Source of the DNA: Chloroflexota bacterium
GTDB lineage: Bacteria > Chloroflexota > Anaerolineae > B4-G1
Direction of reading: 5' to 3'
DNA length: 5,418 nucleotides
Assembly (NCBI GenBank): GCA_011046405.1
Contig: DSAR01000433.1
Coordinates: forward strand, 1 to 5,418
The notes under the pieces are model-generated. The model was not told the origin of the DNA. It saw only the letters and a list, made by a program, of their open reading frames with translations, and made no database searches. Positions 1 to 4,402 of the stretch are shown here, in pieces (positions within the stretch are counted from its first letter, which is position 1; the number at the start of each line of letters is the position of its first letter). A program made the translations under genes and the position numbers.

Positions 1-122
1 ACAGAGACACAGAGAGCACAGAGAATTTAACATTTTACTCAAAAAAATTCACTGTTTGGCACGATTTGCGTAAAAATTTTAATGCGTACCTCAATTTTTC
101 TCCGTGTTCTCGGTGGCTCTGT
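1..122. repeat. Imperfect inverted-repeat element with CACAGAGA-type arms
   Basis: The left arm (1-25) and right arm (98-122) are inverted complements matching at 21 of 25 positions. They flank an AT-rich 72-nt centre. The arms are built from the word CACAGAGA and its complement TCTGTG. Similar words recur as dispersed intergenic repeats in several environmental bacterial phyla; that is general recollection, not a search. The left arm begins at the window edge, so the element may extend further upstream. No open frame or transposase is inside it. It could be a non-autonomous, MITE-like or REP-like repeat, or a bidirectional transcript end. Confidence 0.6.
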
Positions 123-167
123 GCTAAGATGACCTTTTTTCAGTAGAGTCACGTGTGAAATTCGGTT

Positions 168-184
168 ATTCGTGTGATTCGTGA
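168..184. repeat. Pair of ATTCGTG words
   Basis: ATTCGTG occurs at 168-174 and again as GATTCGTGA at 176-184. This is the same core word that forms the four-copy array at 328-368, so both belong to one repeat family. No gene is supported between 123 and 387; the open frame crossing this area is composed largely of repeat sequence. Confidence 0.55.
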
Positions 185-223
185 TAGCAATCAGCCTTTT
201 GACCACGGATGTCGGGTAGTCAA

Positions 224-237
224 TTTTCAGTTTTCAG
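224..237. repeat. Tandem TTTTCAG repeat, two copies
   Basis: TTTTCAG is present twice head-to-tail (224-230 and 231-237) in otherwise featureless non-coding DNA. It is a simple short tandem, another example of the low-complexity repeat words that fill the gap upstream of the kinase. No function can be assigned. Confidence 0.5.
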
Positions 238-290
238 CCCCCGCCAGGGCACTACCCAGAACGCTTACTTTATCGAAACGAAACTGTAAC

Positions 291-319
291 GCGACACCTA
301 CCTACAAACATGATATACT
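291..319 (+). promoter_or_regulatory. Candidate sigma-70-type promoter for the kinase-regulator operon
   Basis: A -10 hexamer TATACT (314-319) is preceded by TG at 311-312, giving an extended -10 (TGATATACT). A weak -35, GCGACA (291-296, matching TTGACA at four positions), sits at the ideal 17-bp spacing. Transcription would begin near 326, leaving a leader of about 60 nt made mostly of the ATTCGTG array. The same TGnTATACT pattern stands upstream of the second unit, which strengthens both calls. The promoter is predicted by eye only. Confidence 0.5.
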
Positions 320-327
320 CAAGTATG

Positions 328-368
328 CCATTCGCGACCCATTCGTGCCATTCGTGATCCATTCGTGA
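328..368. repeat. Four-copy degenerate CCATTCGTGA array
   Basis: Units of the form CCATTCGTGA begin at 328, 339, 348 and 359, spaced 11, 9 and 11 bp. The first unit reads ATTCGCGA and the others ATTCGTG. The array ends 19 bp before the kinase start codon and would be transcribed as the leader from the predicted promoter. The near-helical spacing could suit a protein binding site, but the same word at 168-184 suggests a dispersed repeat family, so function is uncertain. Confidence 0.65.
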
Positions 369-377
369 TCCATAATT

Positions 378-383
378 AGGTGA
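378..383 (+). promoter_or_regulatory. Ribosome binding site of the hybrid kinase
   Basis: AGGTGA lies 4 nt before the ATG at 388. The spacing is rather short and the match to the anti-Shine-Dalgarno partial. It still supports 388 as the start, because the receiver domain begins about 12 residues later with no room for a later start. Confidence 0.55.
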
Positions 384-387
384 GACG

Positions 388-2934
388 ATGAATCCTACAC
401 CGGCAGACGAATACACCAAGAGCGTCATCCTGGTCATCGACGACGAAGTCGCCATCTGCCAGGGATTGATGGACCTCCTCGCCGCCGAAGGCTATCGCTC
501 GGTTGGGGCCTACACCGGCGTCGAAGCGCTGCAGAAAGCGGAAAGCCTGATCCCCGATCTCGTCCTGCTCGACGTCATGCTGCCGGACATGACTGGGTTT
601 GAGGTCTGCCAGGCGTTGCGCGCCTCTCCCCTCTTGGCCGAGGTGCCCATCATCCTCGTCACGTCGTTGGGTGATCGTCGCTCCCGGCTCCAGGGTTTCG
701 AGGCCGGGGCCGACGATTTCATCTCCAAACCCATCGACCAGGCCGAACTGCTGGCCCGCGTGCGCACCACCACCCGGCTCAATCGCTATCGCAAGCTGCT
801 CGACGCCCAAACCCGCCATCGCAAGGCCGAAGAGGCCCTACAAGAAAGCGAGGCCCGGTTCCACCGGCTGGCGGAGAACGTGCCCGACGTCATCTACCGC
901 TACCGGTTTCTACCGACGCCGGGCTTCGAATACGTCAATTCAGCCGTCACCGACATCACCGGCTACACCCCGGAGGAACACTACGCCGATCCTGAACTGG
1001 GTTTCAAACTCGTCCATCCCGACGACCAGCGATTGCCCGCCTCTCAGCAGACGCCCGACGGAATTGGATCGCCCATAGTCCTGCGTTGGGTCCGTAAAGA
1101 CGGCAGGACAATCTGGACCGAGCAGCGCAACGTGCCGATCTTTGACGAGGCTGGCAGACTCGTCGCCATCGAGGGTGTCGCCCGCGACATCACCGAGCGC
1201 AAACGAGCCGAGGAGGCGCTGCGCCGCCAATTGGAGGAACTGCTCGTGCTCCACGCCGTCGCCACGGCCGGGGCCGAGGCCAAAGACGAGGACACCCTGA
1301 TCGCCAAAGCCACCCAAATCGTGGATAAATCTCTGGATGCCGATTGCTTCGGTGTGTTCCTGTTGAACGAGCAGACAAACATCCTCCACGCCCACGCCTC
1401 GCACCGTCCTTGCTATCCCTCTTTCCCGGATACGTTCCCGCTAGGGCGAGGCGTCATCGGAGACGTGGCGCTCGACGGCCAACCCCGCTTGATCTCGTTA
1501 GAAGACGTGAAACAAAAGGGAAATACACCCGCCATGAGCAGCAAATTATGCGTGCCGATGCAGGCCGGCGACCAACTCATCGGCGTGGTCAACGCTGCCA
1601 GCGCCCAGCCTCGCGCCTTCACCGAGGACGACCAGCGCCTCCTACTCACCTTCGCCCACCAACTGGCGACCGCCGTGGAGAAGGTGCGGCTGATGAACCA
1701 GCTGGAACAGCGCGTGGCCGACCGGACCCGGGAACTGGCCGCCCTCTACGACGTCACCGCCATCGCCAGCGAATCGCTGAATCTGCACGAGGTGTTGGAT
1801 CGGGCGCTGACGCGCGCACTGGTCGCCATCCAGAACGACATCGGCCTCATCCACCTGACGCCAGGCCCCCAACAATTGACGAATCATTCGTCTTTTGACG
1901 CAGCGCCCACCACGCCGAATGAGCCGATCCTGCAACTGACCGTCGCCCATGGATTGCCGACGCCGGCTCTGGCACAGGTTGATTCCATAGCGGCAGGAGA
2001 GGGGTTGATCGGCCAGGTTCTCGATAGAAGCCACCCCCTGGTCATATCCAATGCCGCGACCACTTCCCAGGCGCGATGGATCGTCGTCTTGGAGGATCGC
2101 TACGCCTACGTCGGCCTGCCAATCCGGGGCAGCGGACACGCCATCGGCGTCCTCAGCATTCTCTTGAAAGCGCCCGCGCATCCCCTCAACGTGGAGGAAA
2201 TGGCCCTACTGGCCTCCATCGCCGACCACATCGGCGTCGCGGTAGAAAACGCCCACCTGCGCCAGCAGGCCCAACACGCCGCCATCCTGGAAGAACGGGA
2301 ACGGCTCTCGCGGGAACTCCACGACGCCGTGACCCAATCCCTCTACGGCGCGACGCTCATGGCCGAGACGGGCCGCCGCGCGGCCGAATCCGGCGACCTG
2401 GCCCAAACGACCCATTACCTGGATCGCCTGGGCGAGACGACCCAGCAGGCGCTCAAGGAAATGCGATTGTTAGTCCACAAGTTGCGCCCCCCGGTCCTCG
2501 AACGAGAGGGCCTGGTCGGCGCCCTGCAGCGCCGCCTGGACGCCGTCGAAAAACGGGCCGGCGTCGACGCCCGCCTCTTGATCAAGAACGACGGGGAAGC
2601 TGTGGTCACGCTGCCAGCCAACGTAGAAAAGGCCCTCTATCGCATCGCTCAGGAAGCGCTGAACAACAGCCTGAGACACGCCCGCGCCACGACGGTGACT
2701 GTGCAGATCGATATCCGGTCTTACACCGGCGATGGGGAACGCCAGGCCCAGCGCGTGACGTTAGCCATCATCGACGACGGCCGAGGCTTCGATCCCCAGA
2801 CTGTCATAGACGCTGGTGGTATGGGACTGACCAATATGCGGGAGCGGGCCGAAAGACTGGGGGGAGAACTGACGATCGAATCGACGCCAGGCGAGGGAAC
2901 GCGGGTGAGGGTAAAGATGGCGGTTGGAGGTTAG
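388..2934 (+). CDS. Hybrid sensor histidine kinase, REC-PAS-GAF-GAF-HisKA_3-HATPase_c
   Basis: This 848-residue protein has no signal peptide or membrane segment, so it is a cytoplasmic sensor. In order: a receiver domain (about 12-127) with acidic pair D18-D19, phospho-acceptor D62, T92 and K114, all intact; a PAS domain (about 155-268) ending in the usual DITERKRAEE linker; a GAF domain (about 290-430); a coiled linker of the RVADRTREL type (about 441-451); a second GAF domain (about 455-622); a HisKA_3 dimerisation/phosphotransfer segment (about 634-702) with H645 in SRELHDAVTQ; and HATPase_c with the NN of the N-box at 759-760, DDGRGF at 796-801 and GGMGL at 810-814. The HisKA_3 type is that of the NarX/DegS/LiaS kinases, which phosphorylate NarL-type regulators, and one follows directly. 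The complete N-terminal receiver suggests a further phospho-input from another kinase, or self-regulation. The ligands of the PAS and GAF domains cannot be read from sequence. Domain calls are confident; the signal sensed is unknown. Confidence 0.95.
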   Translation: MNPTPADEYTKSVILVIDDEVAICQGLMDLLAAEGYRSVGAYTGVEALQKAESLIPDLVLLDVMLPDMTGFEVCQALRASPLLAEVPIILVTSLGDRRSRLQGFEAGADDFISKPIDQAELLARVRTTTRLNRYRKLLDAQTRHRKAEEALQESEARFHRLAENVPDVIYRYRFLPTPGFEYVNSAVTDITGYTPEEHYADPELGFKLVHPDDQRLPASQQTPDGIGSPIVLRWVRKDGRTIWTEQRNVPIFDEAGRLVAIEGVARDITERKRAEEALRRQLEELLVLHAVATAGAEAKDEDTLIAKATQIVDKSLDADCFGVFLLNEQTNILHAHASHRPCYPSFPDTFPLGRGVIGDVALDGQPRLISLEDVKQKGNTPAMSSKLCVPMQAGDQLIGVVNAASAQPRAFTEDDQRLLLTFAHQLATAVEKVRLMNQLEQRVADRTRELAALYDVTAIASESLNLHEVLDRALTRALVAIQNDIGLIHLTPGPQQLTNHSSFDAAPTTPNEPILQLTVAHGLPTPALAQVDSIAAGEGLIGQVLDRSHPLVISNAATTSQARWIVVLEDRYAYVGLPIRGSGHAIGVLSILLKAPAHPLNVEEMALLASIADHIGVAVENAHLRQQAQHAAILEERERLSRELHDAVTQSLYGATLMAETGRRAAESGDLAQTTHYLDRLGETTQQALKEMRLLVHKLRPPVLEREGLVGALQRRLDAVEKRAGVDARLLIKNDGEAVVTLPANVEKALYRIAQEALNNSLRHARATTVTVQIDIRSYTGDGERQAQRVTLAIIDDGRGFDPQTVIDAGGMGLTNMRERAERLGGELTIESTPGEGTRVRVKMAVGG

Positions 2935-2953
2935 AGAATAGAGATTGGAGGTT
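2924..2953. repeat. TTGGAGGTT direct repeat across the kinase-regulator junction
   Basis: TTGGAGGTT occurs at 2924-2932 and at 2945-2953, a 21-bp period, with two TAGAGA words (2932-2937 and 2939-2944) in between. The first copy encodes the last residues of the kinase and contributes the T of its TAG stop. The second provides the Shine-Dalgarno of the next gene. Such TTGGAG/TTAGAG words resemble dispersed intergenic repeats, so the operon junction appears to have been formed from, or invaded by, one. Confidence 0.6.
2947..2951 (+). promoter_or_regulatory. Ribosome binding site that fixes the regulator start at ATG 2957
   Basis: GGAGG at 2947-2951 is followed by 5 nt and then ATG at 2957. A possible TTG start at 2945 would overlap this Shine-Dalgarno and has no ribosome site of its own. 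ATG 2957 also places the first strand of the receiver at the usual distance from the N-terminus. Confidence 0.75.
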
Positions 2954-2956
2954 GTA

Positions 2957-3610
2957 ATGGATGAAATGATTCGCATTCTGATCGCTGACGATCACGCGGT
3001 GGTGCGGGAGGGGCTACGGGGGCTGATCACGTCGGAACCGGGGATGGACGTCGTCGGAGAGGCGAGCGATGGGCGCGAGGCGGTGTCGATGGCCCGCGAA
3101 CTCTCTCCCGACGTCATTCTGCTGGATCTGGTCATGCCTCACCAGGGCGGCATCGAGGCCATTACCGAGATCAAGGAGGAAAACCCCAACGCCCGCATCC
3201 TCGTTCTCACCAGCTTTTCTGATGACGACAAGGTCTTCCCGGCGATCAAATCCGGCGCCCTGGGCTATCTCCTGAAAGATTCCTCTCCCCAAGAACTGCT
3301 CGGCGCCATTCGCCAGGTTTACCGGGGTGAAACGTCCCTCCATCCCAGCATCGCCCGCAAACTGATCCACGAAATCAAGCAACCCTCTGACCTGCCCGCT
3401 GCCGACGATCCCCTGACGACGCGCGAGGTCGAGATATTGAAACTGGTCGCCCAAGGACTCTCGAACCAGGAGATTGGCGAAGCATTGGTCATCAGCGATC
3501 GGACGGTGCGTACCCACGTCAGCAATATCCTGACTAAACTTCACCTGGCCAATCGCACCCAAGCTGCCCTCTATGCCCTGCGCGAAGGGCTTGCATGCCT
3601 CGAGAGTTGA
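2957..3610 (+). CDS. NarL/LuxR-type DNA-binding response regulator
   Basis: The product is 217 residues, typical for this family. The receiver domain (about 5-120) has the acidic pair D11-D12, phospho-acceptor D57, T85 and K107, all intact. After a linker (about 137-151) comes a LuxR-type helix-turn-helix (about 152-212), with LTTREVEIL opening the domain, NQEIGEAL in the scaffold/turn and SDRTVRTHVSNIL as recognition-helix region. It should be phosphorylated on D57, most likely by the HisKA_3 kinase 22 nt upstream, and then dimerise and bind promoters. The tight spacing suggests co-transcription and possible translational coupling. Its target genes cannot be inferred; neither the gap after it nor its own promoter shows a recognisable NarL-type heptamer pair that I would defend. 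The start is ATG 2957, chosen from the GGAGG site; TTG 2945 would add four residues. Confidence 0.95.
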   Translation: MDEMIRILIADDHAVVREGLRGLITSEPGMDVVGEASDGREAVSMARELSPDVILLDLVMPHQGGIEAITEIKEENPNARILVLTSFSDDDKVFPAIKSGALGYLLKDSSPQELLGAIRQVYRGETSLHPSIARKLIHEIKQPSDLPAADDPLTTREVEILKLVAQGLSNQEIGEALVISDRTVRTHVSNILTKLHLANRTQAALYALREGLACLES

Positions 3611-3622
3611 CCCCCTCTATCC

Positions 3623-3674
3623 CCCCGCGGCCGAGTGGTTATACAACGCCTCCCTTCTCCGCTCGGCCGCGGGG
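3623..3674 (+). terminator. Strong GC-rich hairpin after the regulator, possible terminator
   Basis: A perfect 13-bp stem pairs 3623-3635 with 3662-3674. It extends to 16 pairs (3623-3638/3659-3674) if one G-U pair is allowed, leaving a loop of about 20 nt. It begins 13 nt after the regulator stop, where a terminator is expected. There is no clean U-tract after it, only TATCTTCT, so it may act as an mRNA 3'-end stabiliser, a Rho-assisted terminator or a bidirectional structure rather than a classical intrinsic terminator. Confidence 0.45.
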
Positions 3675-3701
3675 TATCTTCTCGATAATCTGTGGTCAAT
3701 T

Positions 3702-3755
3702 ATGGAATGCCGTCATCCTGACGGCATATATGCCAGCAAGATGCAGGCGTTCCAT
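3702..3755 (+). other. Structured intergenic segment, possible small RNA fold
   Basis: Two competing folds are visible. One is a perfect 9-bp hairpin, 3707-3715 with 3719-3727 and a 3-nt loop. The other is an outer stem of ten pairs (3702-3711 with 3746-3755, one G-U) enclosing a short GTCA/TGAC hairpin (3712-3722) and the palindrome GGCATATATGCC (3723-3734), that is, a three-way junction. This could be part of the transcript 3' end, an RNA element or a protein-binding palindrome. No known RNA family is recognised. Confidence 0.35.
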
Positions 3756-3819
3756 CGATGTGCCCCGACTTTTTGAGAAAATACGCCGCGGGGGAGGCGT
3801 AAGGAGCGTCTCTGGTCCA

Positions 3820-3873
3820 TCTACGTCATTTGTCGTACAAAATCCGCCGAAAAAATCATACTTTTGACGTAGA
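3820..3873. promoter_or_regulatory. Inverted repeat TCTACGTCA-N36-TGACGTAGA, possible operator
   Basis: A perfect 9-bp inverted repeat has half-sites at 3820-3828 and 3865-3873 and a 36-bp AT-rich spacer. It lies about 45-100 bp upstream of the predicted -10 of the receptor unit, a normal position for an activator. Half-site centres are 45 bp apart, roughly four helical turns. It could equally form an RNA stem. The binding protein is unknown; the upstream NarL-type regulator is one candidate, but this is inference. Confidence 0.35.
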
Positions 3874-3913
3874 CGAAATACAACATTCCGCCGATGCGCG
3901 CCAGTGTCAAAAA

Positions 3914-3922
3914 TGGTATACT
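3914..3922 (+). promoter_or_regulatory. Candidate extended -10 promoter of the pseudo-receiver/receptor unit
   Basis: TGGTATACT is an extended -10 (TG 3914-3915, hexamer TATACT 3917-3922). No good -35 is found at 16-18 bp, which is compatible with an extended -10 and an upstream activator. Transcription would start near 3929, giving a leader of about 53 nt. The -10 lies between short inverted arms GTGTC (3904-3908) and GACAC (3924-3928), which are too short to interpret alone. Confidence 0.45.
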
Positions 3923-3965
3923 AGACACATCTACCCAGCCTATTCTAGAGAGTTGGCCCACGCAT

Positions 3966-3973
3966 AAAGGGGG
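3966..3973 (+). promoter_or_regulatory. Ribosome binding site of the pseudo-receiver gene
   Basis: AAAGGGGG ends 8 nt before ATG 3982, a purine-rich site at good spacing. It supports this start; no other start codon in frame would preserve the first strand of the fold. Confidence 0.6.
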
Positions 3974-3981
3974 TCTCAGAT

Positions 3982-4374
3982 ATGCCAGCAAAAAAGAACG
4001 CGCCCACATCAGCCCTCATCCTGGCCCGTCCAGGCCGGTTGAGAGATAGTCTGGGCGCGCTACTGACGTCGATGCCCCAGATTCAACGGGTCAACAGTGC
4101 CGAGATTGACAATAAAGCCCTTGAATTATTCACCGACCCACCCCCTAACCTGATCGTGATAGACACCAATCTGATGCCGAATAGATTATCGAGCACGCTC
4201 GAACAGATCAAGGCCCGCTGGCCTCAGGCCCGGTACGTCATCCTGGTCGACGACGTGCGCCAGCAACAAATCGCCAAGGCCGCCGGGGCCGACAGCGCCC
4301 TTCTCAAAGGATTCCCGACAGCCCAGCTTTTCGCCACCATCGAACGCCTGCTGCAGCTAAGGCCTGCTAAGTAA
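3982..4374 (+). CDS. Stand-alone degenerate receiver-domain (pseudo-receiver) protein
   Basis: The product is 130 residues, the size of one CheY-like domain with no output domain. Order and spacing fit a receiver: strand 1 ALILAR (11-16), strand 3 NLIVID with a candidate phospho-acceptor D61, strand 4 ARYVILV (83-89), then AGAD (101-104) and ALLKG with the conserved lysine K109. The acidic pair that holds magnesium is replaced by A15-R16, and the usual Thr/Ser after strand 4 is V89. Receivers lacking the acidic pair generally cannot be phosphorylated in the normal way, so this is probably a pseudo-receiver working by protein-protein contact; that step is inference. It is 28 nt ahead of a membrane receptor and presumably co-transcribed with it. 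It might be a chemotaxis adaptor-like or phosphate-independent CheY-like partner. Codon usage matches neighbouring genes, and the frame is intact, so it does not look like a decaying gene. Confidence 0.8.
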   Translation: MPAKKNAPTSALILARPGRLRDSLGALLTSMPQIQRVNSAEIDNKALELFTDPPPNLIVIDTNLMPNRLSSTLEQIKARWPQARYVILVDDVRQQQIAKAAGADSALLKGFPTAQLFATIERLLQLRPAK

Positions 4375-4390
4375 ATCTGCACGACTCAAG

Positions 4391-4396
4391 AAGGAG
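4391..4396 (+). promoter_or_regulatory. Ribosome binding site of the receptor gene
   Basis: AAGGAG is a near-consensus Shine-Dalgarno 6 nt before ATG 4403, the strongest ribosome site in the window. It fixes the receptor start and suggests high translation compared with the pseudo-receiver before it. Confidence 0.8.
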
Positions 4397-4402
4397 ATAA
4401 TC

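Larger units (their letters stand above)
3611..3981. other. 371-bp intergenic region between the two units
   Basis: No convincing gene is seen on either strand. A short frame starting at ATG 3730 (46 codons) lacks a ribosome binding site and protein-like composition. The region holds the GC-rich hairpin at 3623-3674, the stems at 3702-3755, a small 6-bp hairpin at 3782-3801, an inverted repeat at 3820-3873 and the promoter of the second unit. Base composition drifts from GC-rich near the regulator to AT-rich near the promoter, as expected of regulatory DNA. Confidence 0.6.

Noticed and set aside
174..368. 64-codon frame ahead of the kinase
   Set aside because: It begins with GTG, has no ribosome binding site, and consists largely of ATTCGTG repeat sequence and the predicted promoter.
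328..368. ATTCGTG array considered as a CRISPR array
   Set aside because: Units are only about 10 nt and adjoin each other without unique spacers. No cas gene is present.
2945..2956. TTG at 2945 as the regulator start
   Set aside because: It would overlap the GGAGG that properly serves ATG 2957 and has no ribosome site of its own.
2076..2957. Open frame of 293 codons overlapping the kinase in another plus-strand frame
   Set aside because: The translation is dominated by Arg, Pro and Gly, typical of an out-of-frame reading of GC-rich DNA. The kinase frame contains all the catalytic motifs there.
3625..3680. tRNA-like D-arm GCCGAGTGGTT after the regulator
   Set aside because: It resembles the D-arm of tRNA-Ser/Leu, but there is no matching D-stem, no anticodon stem and no T-loop (GTTCGAATC-type). 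The segment instead forms one long hairpin.
3595..3867. Short frames over the end of the regulator and the intergenic gap, including a 46-codon frame from ATG 3730
   Set aside because: There is no Shine-Dalgarno, they run through several hairpins, and their composition is rich in Arg, Pro and Ser without any recognisable motif.
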